From JAAGZL01 sp050291365 (GTDB lineage Bacteria > Pseudomonadota > Gammaproteobacteria > Chromatiales > Chromatiaceae), in assembly GCA_050291365.1 (NCBI GenBank), contig JBNKJS010000017.1, forward strand, positions 25,353 to 89,352: a DNA stretch of 64,000 bases, read 5' to 3'. Below, piece by piece: positions 40,985-48,213 of this stretch (its first letter is position 1; every line of letters starts with the position of its first letter). The notes under the pieces were generated by a model, which searched no databases, was not told the origin of the DNA, and saw nothing but the letters and a program-made list of their open reading frames with translations. Both the position numbers and the translations under genes were made by a program.

Positions 40985-41530
40985 ATGATCACTAATAAAA
41001 CAGAATACGATGTCGGCCCTACCCAGATGAAAATGGCCGCCATCCCCCACGACATCCTGCTATTCAACCTAATTGGTAACCATATCCTGACCCAGGTAGT
41101 AGTGGGCGGCCTGGCCAATGTCTACCCGCTTCTAATGCTCGTACCGCCAGCGATCTCCTTCATACTGATCTGGTACATACTGTGGCGCGCTGGCAAATCC
41201 CCCGAATGGGACACCCCATTCGTACAGTGCCACTGGAGCATAGCGGCCAAGCGCACCCGGATATTCCTCATGATGCTCGGCGTTCTTGCGATAGCTACCA
41301 CCTTCGCCACCATTGCCCACTTCTACATGGGAATGATGCAAGAAGCAGCCATAGCTCTGGTGATCGGCGGCGGCCTGCTTCCAGTGATGGTTACTATGTT
41401 TGTCTTGATCATGATGGAATCAGATGCCCTACATATGGCCAAGTTTAGAATGGCTCCCAAATGCCCAAACATTCTGAGTGAGAAGGACGCCATCCAACCA
41501 GCAGCGGAGAACCTTGCAGAGGTGGTCTGA
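40985..41530 (+). CDS. Uncharacterised inner-membrane protein
   Basis: A 181-residue protein with three or four transmembrane segments (about 38-68, 92-112 and 118-142) and short cytoplasmic ends. The loop between helices carries EWDTPFVQCHWSIAAKRTR. I do not recognise the family. GAGGAGA is five bases before the ATG. The FNR-like palindrome upstream suggests control by oxygen or nitrogen oxides. Confidence 0.8.
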   Translation: MITNKTEYDVGPTQMKMAAIPHDILLFNLIGNHILTQVVVGGLANVYPLLMLVPPAISFILIWYILWRAGKSPEWDTPFVQCHWSIAAKRTRIFLMMLGVLAIATTFATIAHFYMGMMQEAAIALVIGGGLLPVMVTMFVLIMMESDALHMAKFRMAPKCPNILSEKDAIQPAAENLAEVV

Positions 41531-41542
41531 GTTTAAATAATT

Positions 41543-41595
41543 TGGGGCAGACCAGGGTTTTCCACCCTTCTTCTTTTTAATCCTGGTCTACCCCA
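41543..41595. repeat. Inverted repeat after the membrane protein gene
   Basis: Thirteen-base arms GGGGCAGACCAGG (41544-41556) and CCTGGTCTACCCC (41582-41594), one mismatch, loop of 25 bases with T-rich tracts. It lies between convergent genes. It may serve as a terminator. It also resembles the GGGGTCAGACC-type ends linked to Y1 (IS200/REP) transposases, so it could be a non-autonomous remnant. Confidence 0.6.
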
Positions 41596-41608
41596 TATTG
41601 TTTCATTC

Positions 41609-42190
41609 TTATTTCATTGCCCTAACTAGAACAATTGGGTTTTCTAAATCAAAATACTTACCGCCATCACCTTCAACCAGAGCCAAGATAACCTTAGGAT
41701 CATCCAAAAGCTTTATATTTTTTATTCGCTGTTTCCCTTGTTTATCTGGGTCCGTTTTTTCCATAGTTGCTTGAATTTTCTTGGCCTCAGATGCTTGTTT
41801 AAAAGCCTCGACAGAAGGAAGCCAAAAAAGTATTTTATGCTTCTCTTTTTTTACCTTGCCCCAATAATAGAAGCCAGTTAATTCATCATCTGGTTTTGCC
41901 TGAACATTTAAATAAAGTCCATTGCTACCTTTCTTGATCTGGCAAGTAATAGACTCGAATTTAATATCATTATCCTTCTCTTCAATCCAAGCCAATTTCA
42001 CAATGCCATTTGGTTCATCCATTACCTTTATCTTTACAAACTCACCTTCGCTTAACCATGTTCCATCCCAAGACTTAGATGAGGTATTGTAGTTTTCTGC
42101 GCCAACTGGATGTTTAGATACTACGTTTGAGCAACCTGATAAAAAAAGAAGGCTGCAGGCTGAAATGATGGTGATTATTTGTTTATTCAT
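41609..42190 (-). CDS. Hypothetical lipoprotein (cassette-like gene)
   Basis: Exported lipoprotein of 193 residues. The ATG at 42190 gives MNKQIITIISACSLLFLSGC, a type II signal peptide with lipobox LSGC. The mature part (WDGTWLSEGEFVKIKVMDE, then FYYWGKVKKEKHKILFWLP) is a beta-rich domain with no known motif. It is the leftmost gene of the same-strand cassette-like run. A half attC-like site lies just upstream. Confidence 0.8.
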   Translation of the reverse strand: MNKQIITIISACSLLFLSGCSNVVSKHPVGAENYNTSSKSWDGTWLSEGEFVKIKVMDEPNGIVKLAWIEEKDNDIKFESITCQIKKGSNGLYLNVQAKPDDELTGFYYWGKVKKEKHKILFWLPSVEAFKQASEAKKIQATMEKTDPDKQGKQRIKNIKLLDDPKVILALVEGDGGKYFDLENPIVLVRAMK

Positions 42191-42270
42191 TATTGGTACT
42201 CGCATTTGGTGAATTGTATTTTCAAATGAGTCGACCCTATTGATTTGATCAATTCAGCTTTACTGCGTTG

Positions 42271-42290
42271 CACTGGGCCGCCTTGTTATC
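42271..42290 (-). repeat. attC-like half site
   Basis: The 20 bases here match 43890-43909 at 18 positions (shared TGGGCCGC and TTGTTAT) and follow the DUF2007 stop. On the minus strand this begins with ATAACAA, the left arm of many attC sites. No matching GTTA right arm is found before the next gene, so it appears truncated. Confidence 0.4.
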
Positions 42291-42309
42291 TGTTTTAGAC
42301 CATTATTCA

Positions 42310-42630
42310 TTATGATACCAGGCTATAAATAGCAATAATTGAGACTGCAATTATCACCATTAGCACTATTTTATTGAACACAATTGCTTCTTTAGGCGAT
42401 GTTTTATTGGTTGTTGAATACTCTATGCTTTCATACTCAGATATTATTTCATTAGCACGATGCTGATCTTCATCGGCAACATGTACATGAGCAAAATCCC
42501 TGGCTGCAAGATCGCCAACAGCCCCTTGTAGATAAAAACCACCGACATGGGCAGCTATGTTATTAGATTCAAGTAAGCCTTTAATAATATGGGCTTCAGT
42601 AATATCACCAGCTTTATATATAATTTTCAT
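42310..42630 (-). CDS. DUF2007 domain protein with C-terminal membrane anchor
   Basis: 106 residues. The first 70 fit the DUF2007 (GlnB-like putative signal-transducing) domain: MKIIYKAGDITEAHIIKGLLE, AHVGGFYLQGAVGDLAA and HVHVADEDQHRANEII. A single transmembrane helix at about 85-104 anchors it. Function unknown. It is a separate cassette-like unit between an intact attC-like site (upstream) and a half site (downstream). Confidence 0.85.
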   Translation of the reverse strand: MKIIYKAGDITEAHIIKGLLESNNIAAHVGGFYLQGAVGDLAARDFAHVHVADEDQHRANEIISEYESIEYSTTNKTSPKEAIVFNKIVLMVIIAVSIIAIYSLVS

Positions 42631-42691
42631 TTTTGTATATTATATATCCACATAACTCCTAGCTCTGAGAAATGAAAAAGTGAAGGCTTTT

Positions 42692-42788
42692 ATTTAACCG
42701 TGTTTTTTGACTTTCCGACAGAAGTTAATTAAAAGGTTGTCTTTATTAGAACAACGCAACAACATTTCAAATAACACCGTTGTTAGAT
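42692..42788 (-). repeat. attC-like recombination site
   Basis: 97 bp on the minus strand starting with ATCTAAC (R'' form of RYYYAAC, 42788-42782) and ending with GTTAAAT (GTTRRRY, 42698-42692). The ends form an imperfect inverted repeat that continues into CGGTGTT against AACACG, with unpaired bases inside as attC stems have. It follows the stop of the 42799-43254 gene by 10 bp, the usual place for an attC. Confidence 0.7.
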
Positions 42789-42798
42789 TGCTGTTTGC

Positions 42799-43254
42799 TT
42801 ATTTTAGATACCTGAAAAATAGAGGTGACCATATAAGTCCGGCAAATAACAGATACATACCACGGTTTGGGCTGAGCATAATGTCGAACCCGGCATAACC
42901 AGCAATTGGTAAGGCCATAATACCCAATAACATGATTGTTGCGATAGCCGCAGCATAGCAGGCGAATATGAACTTAATTAACCACAGCAAGCCTCTATTA
43001 CCCTTGATTTGAATCTGCTCTTGAGCTTTTAGATACATACGCCCTTTCTCGCTAAATAGAACCCAGCTCGTTACTACCATATAGATTCCAGTCACTAAAA
43101 ACCAAAATGCAAAAAACGTAATTTCAAAGTGGGGATACTGATATATGTCTAGAGCTTGGTAAACACCGAAGAAAAATAGCAGACCGGAACCAGCAAGAAA
43201 AACCCAAGCAGATCGGAGTGTTTGTATTTGTAATAGACTCAAAATCCTTGTCAT
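42799..43254 (-). CDS. Hypothetical four-helix membrane protein (cassette-like gene)
   Basis: 151 residues with four predicted transmembrane helices (about 15-35, 44-66, 88-116 and 130-148) and a short cytoplasmic loop between the second and third. No family recognised. GAAGG stands six bases before the ATG, right after an attC-like site, and another attC-like site follows its stop. This one gene with its flanking sites looks like an intact integron cassette. Confidence 0.75.
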   Translation of the reverse strand: MTRILSLLQIQTLRSAWVFLAGSGLLFFFGVYQALDIYQYPHFEITFFAFWFLVTGIYMVVTSWVLFSEKGRMYLKAQEQIQIKGNRGLLWLIKFIFACYAAAIATIMLLGIMALPIAGYAGFDIMLSPNRGMYLLFAGLIWSPLFFRYLK

Positions 43255-43269
43255 GTTTTACCTTCTACA

Positions 43270-43347
43270 ATCTAACGATAGTGTAAGGGGCCGAGCATTA
43301 TCTGGTTCCCAACAACCGAAGAGTGCAATTTAACACACTTGTTAGCT
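43270..43347 (-). repeat. attC-like recombination site
   Basis: 78 bp on the minus strand from AGCTAAC (43347-43341, containing the stop codon of the upstream gene) to GTTAGAT (43276-43270). The outer TAAC/GTTA and inner AGTGT/ACACT pair with a three-base asymmetry, the R and L boxes of an attC simple site. The overlap with the gene stop is typical of cassettes. Confidence 0.75.
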
Positions 43348-43854
43348 GTGAGAAGTTTCAAAGTTATTAAGCAACAGGAATATTGACAAATCACCCATAA
43401 TACCCCGATAAACAACCTCAGAATTAGTTATTTTTTGGCCAACAGCAGCGAGATAAGCGGCATAGCTAACATCTGGGACCTGCAGAACGCCTTCACAAAA
43501 ATAATTTAGGCCCTCCTTTTCGCCGTATTCTTTTACCTTTAAGGATGATTGCACCATGGCAGGCTCAACGTTTGGATTATTCCACGCCCACTCCCACGAA
43601 AGATCAGAGGAGCTAAAGCTTCCAATAATTTGACCATCAGCTGAAATCACCACCTTCCCATTATCCTTTAAAAGAAACTTACCTGTTTCTTGGTCAAACC
43701 CCCACTCATCGTAATTAGCAAACCCATACTTTTTTTCGTATTCCTTCAGAGAGTTATTATAAATTTGAATAGCATCAGCCAAATACTCGTCTTGTTCCGG
43801 AGTAAGATCAAACGTTACAGGCTCTTTCTTTTTTCCGAATAAACTTCCAAACAT
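43342..43854 (-). CDS. DUF6882-like hypothetical protein (cassette-like gene)
   Basis: 170-residue soluble protein. MFGSLFGKKKEPVTFDLTPEQDEYL leads into a domain with GFDQETGKFLLKDNGKVV and SDLSWEWAWNNPNVEP, which recalls the DUF6882 family; this resemblance is from memory and weak. A very strong Shine-Dalgarno (AGGAGGAAG) precedes the ATG. No biochemical role is known. It stands between a short attC-like site and a full attC-like site. Confidence 0.7.
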   Translation of the reverse strand: MFGSLFGKKKEPVTFDLTPEQDEYLADAIQIYNNSLKEYEKKYGFANYDEWGFDQETGKFLLKDNGKVVISADGQIIGSFSSSDLSWEWAWNNPNVEPAMVQSSLKVKEYGEKEGLNYFCEGVLQVPDVSYAAYLAAVGQKITNSEVVYRGIMGDLSIFLLLNNFETSHS

Positions 43855-43872
43855 TTCTTCCTCCTATTTTAG

Positions 43873-43909
43873 GGCTAACGTTTGATCGCTCTGGGCCGCA
43901 TTGTTATGC
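43873..43909 (-). repeat. Shortened attC-like site after higA
   Basis: 37 bp on the minus strand from GCATAAC (43909-43903, overlapping the higA stop) to GTTAGCC (43879-43873). The ends are attC-like, but the site is shorter than functional attC sites, so the central part may be deleted. The same GCATAAC/GTTATGC heptamer, inverted, lies at 44513-44519, just upstream of higB, bounding the higBA cassette. Confidence 0.5.
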
Positions 43910-44197
43910 GGCATGAATTTTGACCTTATGGACGCTGCTAAGTTTTATATGTTTTTTTGCCTGCCAGAGATCATAGGCATCTTGCATAGCTAACCAACTC
44001 TCAGGGCTGCGGCCGAGAGATTTTGAAAGACGAAGAGCCATTTCTGGACTAACGCCACTCTGCTTCTTCAAAACCCTGCTAAGGGTGGAGGCAGCAACAT
44101 CAAGTTTTGCAGCTAAAAAGCGACAACTTAAATTAAAAGGCTCCATATAGGTAGCTTGTATAAATTCGCCAGGATGTGGTGGATTGTACATGGCCAT
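43904..44197 (-). CDS. higA: HigA-type antitoxin (XRE family)
   Basis: Antitoxin and autorepressor, 97 residues. The N-terminus PPHPGEFIQATYMEP is diagnostic of the HigA/VapI group. The helix-turn-helix LAAKLDVAASTLSRVLKKQSGVSPEMALRLSKSLG follows at about residues 28-62, then the SPESWLAMQDAYDLW tail. It overlaps the toxin gene by one base (TAATG), with the toxin first, as in higBA loci. Confidence 0.93.
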   Translation of the reverse strand: MAMYNPPHPGEFIQATYMEPFNLSCRFLAAKLDVAASTLSRVLKKQSGVSPEMALRLSKSLGRSPESWLAMQDAYDLWQAKKHIKLSSVHKVKIHAA

Positions 44198-44475
44198 TAG
44201 TGGTAATCCTCATAATTGACTATATAGGCGTTACCATCGGAGAACTCGAATGTGATACGCCAGTTAGCGTTTACAGTAATTGACCATAATCCCTTTAAGC
44301 TACCTTTAAGTTGGTGTAAGCGATAGCCGGGGATGTCAAGGTCTTCAATGTGATAAGCCGTTTCCAAAGCAATTAATTGCATCCTAAGCTTTTTTGCGTG
44401 TTTAGCCTGGATGCCTTTGGTGTTGCCAGAAAGATAGAAATTTTCTAGGCCCTTGTGCTTGAAGGACTTGATCAT
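44197..44475 (-). CDS. higB: HigB-type toxin (RelE/ParE superfamily)
   Basis: mRNA-cleaving toxin candidate, 92 residues. The start MIKSFKHKGLENFYLSGNTKG, the LRMQLIALETAYHIEDLDIPG segment and the C-terminal SITVNANWRITFEFSDGNAYIVNYEDYH match HigB. The promoter -10 ends seven bases from the ATG, so the mRNA may be leaderless. It is the first gene of the cassette-like run. Confidence 0.93.
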   Translation of the reverse strand: MIKSFKHKGLENFYLSGNTKGIQAKHAKKLRMQLIALETAYHIEDLDIPGYRLHQLKGSLKGLWSITVNANWRITFEFSDGNAYIVNYEDYH

Positions 44476-44481
44476 TTGGTG

Positions 44482-44509
44482 AGTGTAGCACGTTGCGCAA
44501 CACAGTCAA
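44482..44509 (-). promoter_or_regulatory. higBA promoter with palindromic operator
   Basis: On the minus strand -35 TTGACT (44509-44504), a 16-base spacer, and -10 TACACT (44487-44482). The palindrome GTTGCGCAAC (44501-44492) fills the spacer, the expected place for a HigA operator. Transcription would begin at or next to the higB ATG. Confidence 0.8.
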
Positions 44510-44519
44510 GCCGCATAAC

Positions 44520-45469
44520 ATTTAAGTAGAAAGCAGTTTGCCCTCTAGTCCGACTATTTCCTCAGTTCAACAGGCATATTGCCTGCTATCTAAGTGCTTA
44601 TGTTTGAATAGAAGGCAAGCTGCCCAAAATTAAACCTGCTGTTTGCCTGCTATCTGCAGTAAGGGAGGTGGGGGTATATAACACGCAACCTCCCTGTTTC
44701 GTTAATATTTTGCTAATTATTAAAACCTTAGTTTTTTTTAATTTGCCCATTGTTTTTGCCAGCTATTTACTAATATATCAATTCGGGGAATGTGCACTCT
44801 ATCATCGGATGCCCGTGTTTGGCTTTCTAACGCATGGCTAACAGAACAATTGTTTAATGTCATATTTTGTGGGTATTTTTTGCACAAAAGGTGACATGAA
44901 ATCCGGAATAGTATTTTCATCTATTCTAGGACGACTCAAAAATCTAGTGGCCATTCCGCAATTCACTCTTATTTAATATGAATGTGGTTTTTTGGTTCGG
45001 GCTCGCTTATATATTCCTCATGTAAAATTAGAGCTAATGGTTCTTCGACACCCCTTTCTTCACGAGAACATTCAAATGCTGTTTCGGCATCCTCAAATGC
45101 ATAGCAATAATCATTGCCATCTGTATGGCACCATACCCTGTATTAAAGAACTTCATCCCAAACAAGACCGCCTCCGGCTTTTCAAGGACCGGAGAATCAC
45201 CTGCCGTCGAAGGATCTTTAACTTTTGGGTACATTGTGATTCCCATTAAGTGCATAACAGTAAAGCATTACGGGATGGAGGGTTATATTCCCGCCCTACT
45301 CTTATCCTGCATTGATATCAGCAGCACTCTGCAGATCTACGCCTTTTATTCCTATTCACAACACCCTCTTCATACGGCTTTCACACTCGTAATTCTATGA
45401 TTAAACGTTTATATTATACGCAGTTGTATTTCTGCGAGTTGTTATTCCCCCCAAGGTACTTAAGATTAT
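44520..45469. other. Long gene-poor stretch upstream of higBA
   Basis: About 950 bp without a credible intact gene. It contains the direct repeat TTGCCTGCTATCT (44579 and 44643), a hairpin GGGAGGT/ACCTCCC near 44665-44695, and a degraded open frame at 44969-45142. No integrase gene is visible. The right end carries the start region of the gene at 45470. Confidence 0.5.
44969..45142 (-). pseudogene. Possible gene remnant, C-terminal part only
   Basis: A 57-codon open stretch with no start, ending in TAA at 44969. It reads like the conserved C-terminus of a small acidic protein (DGNDYCYAFEDAETAFE, EEPLALILHEEYISEPEP). The upstream part is closed by a stop. The overlapping frame 45034-45255 has an ATG but a less protein-like composition. 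I cannot name the family. Confidence 0.3.
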
Positions 45470-47491
45470 ATGCAAGAACTACCTGTTACTCCCTCTTCAG
45501 ATCAGAGTGTTATCCGCACAAACCAGCACCCAATCACCTCTTTTCTGCAACGATTTATACAACCACTGAGGCAGTTTGTACTTTTTGCCGTTATCTGTAT
45601 GACTCTGTTGCTGTTAAGCCGTACTGGCCTGACATTGTGGCAGGCTGAGCGCGTAGGCGCGGTTGATGGTTGGTGGCCTATCTTGGGTTACGGCATTCGC
45701 ATTGATCTGGTGCTGATAAGTGTATTGGCTGGTATTCCTGCAGTATTAACCATCTTGCTGTCAGGTATTCCCCTATTAAATTCCATGTGGAATACCCTGT
45801 GCCGTATCTGGCTAACCCTTGGGCTCTGGTTGATTGTATTCATGGAGGCATCCACCGCTTCATTCATACTACAGTACGATCTGCGTCCCAATTACATATT
45901 TGCTGAGTACTTAATCTATCCGCGTGAAGTCTTTTCTATGCTCTGGAGTAATCATAGGGCAGAACTGGTATTGGCTGCGGCTGTTACCATTATCACCCTG
46001 TATAGTGGGTGGCGTATCTTCGGGCGTTACAGCAGCACCAAAGGTTCTCAACCTCGTTGGTATGAGCGGCCTATTATGGCAACTGTTCTGTTTGCTCTGG
46101 TGATATTGGTTTCTCGCTCCACCCTGCAGCATCGACCGATAAACCCTAGTTATACTGCATTTTCCAATGATCCATTGGTAAATGGGCTTACGCTAAATTC
46201 AACCTACTCCATGCTTTATTCTGTATACAGCATGAAGGATGAGGTTGGTTCGGCCAGTGTCTATCCGGTGCTGGATGATGATGTGGTGGTAGCAGAGATC
46301 CGCAAGGCTATGGGTATTCCACCAGAAGCATTTACCTCCAACACCCTTCCGACACTCCATCGTCAGATGCCGATCCAGAAACTGGATAGACCCAAAAATC
46401 TGGTTATCATCCTGGAAGAGAGTCTGGGTGCCCGCTATGTTGGCTCTCTCGGGGGATTGCCACTTACGCCGGAAATAGACAAGCTAGCGCAGCAGGGATG
46501 GTTATTTCAACGCATCTATTCAACCGGTACCCGTTCCGTCAGGGGGATTGAGGCGGTTGTCTCCGGTTATGTCCCCACCCCGGCACGTAGTGTCGTCAAG
46601 CTGCCAAAGTCGCAGCGTAACTTTTTTACCATAGCAGGGCTACTTAAAGACAAAGGGTATGACACCAGTTTTATCTACGGTGGAGAGTCCCATTTTGACA
46701 ATATGAGCAGCTTTTTTCTTGGCAACGGATTTAATCGGGTTATTGATGAGCGCGATTATGAATCCCCTGTGTTCACCTCAAGCTGGGGGGTATCTGATGA
46801 GGACCTGCTTAACAAGGCGCATGAGACCTATGTGAAATTACATAAGCAGGGTAAGCCTTTTTTCAGCCTGGTCTTTAGCTCATCTAATCACGACCCTTTC
46901 GAATATCCCTCGGGACGGATCGAGCCCTATGACCAACCGTCCGGCACGGTACACAACGCAATAAAATATGCAGACTATGCCATCGGTAAGTTCTTCGATA
47001 TGGCGAAGGGTTCAGGCTATTGGAAAGACACCCTGTTTTTGATTGTATCTGATCATGATGACCGGGTTGGTGGCTCTGACCTGGTGCCGATCGGTAACTT
47101 TCGGATAACTGGTTTGATCCTGGGGGATGGAGTTGAACCGATGAGTGACCAACGCATCGTAAGTCAGATAGATATGGCACCAACGCTGCTGTCATTGATG
47201 GGGATAGAGTCTGAACACCCCATGATCGGCTATGATCTTACCCGTCTCCCCATGGATTTTACCGGTCGCGCCATTATGCAGTTCGATCGTAATCAGGCCT
47301 TCATGAAGGGCGATAAAGTGGTCGTCCTGCAACCGAACAAGGAGCCTGTTCAGTTCCACTACGACATGGCAACGGATAAACAGAGCAGAGAAGATCTAAA
47401 CAGGGATCTGGCTAGAGAGGCTACTGCTTATCCACTTTGGGGTAGCATGGCCTATAACAAGCTGCTGTATGGACTACCGAAAGCCAAGTAA
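45470..47491 (+). CDS. LTA synthase family (alkaline phosphatase superfamily) membrane transferase
   Basis: Inner-membrane enzyme of 673 residues. Five transmembrane helices fill the first 230 residues. A periplasmic sulfatase-like domain follows, with metal ligand NLVIILEESLG, the nucleophile loop STGTRSVRGIEAV, FSLVFSSSNHDPF and the second metal site VSDHDD. In Gram-negatives such enzymes transfer phosphoglycerol or phosphoethanolamine to lipids or periplasmic glucans. The substrate here is unknown. The gene stands alone and converges with the O-methyltransferase gene; no terminator is clear between them. Confidence 0.88.
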   Translation: MQELPVTPSSDQSVIRTNQHPITSFLQRFIQPLRQFVLFAVICMTLLLLSRTGLTLWQAERVGAVDGWWPILGYGIRIDLVLISVLAGIPAVLTILLSGIPLLNSMWNTLCRIWLTLGLWLIVFMEASTASFILQYDLRPNYIFAEYLIYPREVFSMLWSNHRAELVLAAAVTIITLYSGWRIFGRYSSTKGSQPRWYERPIMATVLFALVILVSRSTLQHRPINPSYTAFSNDPLVNGLTLNSTYSMLYSVYSMKDEVGSASVYPVLDDDVVVAEIRKAMGIPPEAFTSNTLPTLHRQMPIQKLDRPKNLVIILEESLGARYVGSLGGLPLTPEIDKLAQQGWLFQRIYSTGTRSVRGIEAVVSGYVPTPARSVVKLPKSQRNFFTIAGLLKDKGYDTSFIYGGESHFDNMSSFFLGNGFNRVIDERDYESPVFTSSWGVSDEDLLNKAHETYVKLHKQGKPFFSLVFSSSNHDPFEYPSGRIEPYDQPSGTVHNAIKYADYAIGKFFDMAKGSGYWKDTLFLIVSDHDDRVGGSDLVPIGNFRITGLILGDGVEPMSDQRIVSQIDMAPTLLSLMGIESEHPMIGYDLTRLPMDFTGRAIMQFDRNQAFMKGDKVVVLQPNKEPVQFHYDMATDKQSREDLNRDLAREATAYPLWGSMAYNKLLYGLPKAK

Positions 47492-47523
47492 TATAAGCCA
47501 TCAACAGTTTCCGGCTTCAGAAC

Positions 47524-48213
47524 TCAAATCTTCCGCACCAACGTCAGACCATCGGCAACCGGCAGCATACTTATATCTACGCGTGTGTCTTCCAGAATTT
47601 TTCTGTTCAGTTCCTGCATGGCTGAGATGTTGGTAGGTGATATTCTCTCCCGCATCTTCTCATCCAGCCCATCCGGGTCGGCTACCGAGCCGAAGAGAAA
47701 AACATTATCCAACACTATCAATCCGCCCTGACGAATCAGTTGCAGTGACTTTTCATAATAGCCATCGTAGTTGACCTTATCTGCATCTATAAAAGCGAAA
47801 TCAAAGCTACCTGCCTGATTTTCATTCAACAGATCATCTAGCGTATCTAAGGCCGGGGCTATACGTAGATCAATCTTGTGATTCACTTCTGCCATTTTCC
47901 AGAAACGTCTTGCGACATTGGTCCACTGCACATGGGAGTCACAGGCCACCACTACCCCGTCATTCGGCATAGCCAGCGCAACAGAGAGTGCGCTGTAGCC
48001 AGTATAGGTCCCAATCTCCAGGATCTTGCGCGCGTCCAGCATCTTTACCAACAGCGCCATGAACTGGCCCTGCTCGGGAGGTATCTGCATTATGGCGTTG
48101 GGGTCTTTGGCTGTCTCTTCCCGCAGCGCCTTTAATACCTCGTGTTCACGCAGGGATACAGAGAGCATGTATTCATACAGGCCGTTGGAGAGATGAATAT
48201 CACTCTTTTGCAT
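47524..48213 (-). CDS. Class I SAM-dependent O-methyltransferase (family 3)
   Basis: Methyltransferase of the catechol/caffeoyl-CoA type. The ATG at 48213 (MQKSDIHLSNGLYEYML), preceded by GGAAG inside the end of the RND gene, gives 229 residues. Motif I is LEIGTYTGYSALSVALA, the metal site FAFIDADKVNYDGYYEK, and the lid GGLIVLDNVFLFGSV. It overlaps the RND stop by 14 bp and is co-transcribed with the pump. The acceptor is unknown. Confidence 0.9.
   Translation of the reverse strand: MQKSDIHLSNGLYEYMLSVSLREHEVLKALREETAKDPNAIMQIPPEQGQFMALLVKMLDARKILEIGTYTGYSALSVALAMPNDGVVVACDSHVQWTNVARRFWKMAEVNHKIDLRIAPALDTLDDLLNENQAGSFDFAFIDADKVNYDGYYEKSLQLIRQGGLIVLDNVFLFGSVADPDGLDEKMRERISPTNISAMQELNRKILEDTRVDISMLPVADGLTLVRKI

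Noticed and set aside
44579..44655. Possible CRISPR array from repeated TTGCCTGCTATCT
   Set aside because: Only two 13-bp copies 64 bp apart, no regular spacers and no cas genes in the window.
44992..45255. Two overlapping open frames, one per strand, in the gene-poor stretch
   Set aside because: Neither has a ribosome site or a recognisable domain, and a third frame in the same place looks more protein-like but is broken.
41600..45469. Integron integrase gene
   Set aside because: No open frame of suitable size with tyrosine-recombinase motifs exists near the attC-like sites on either strand.
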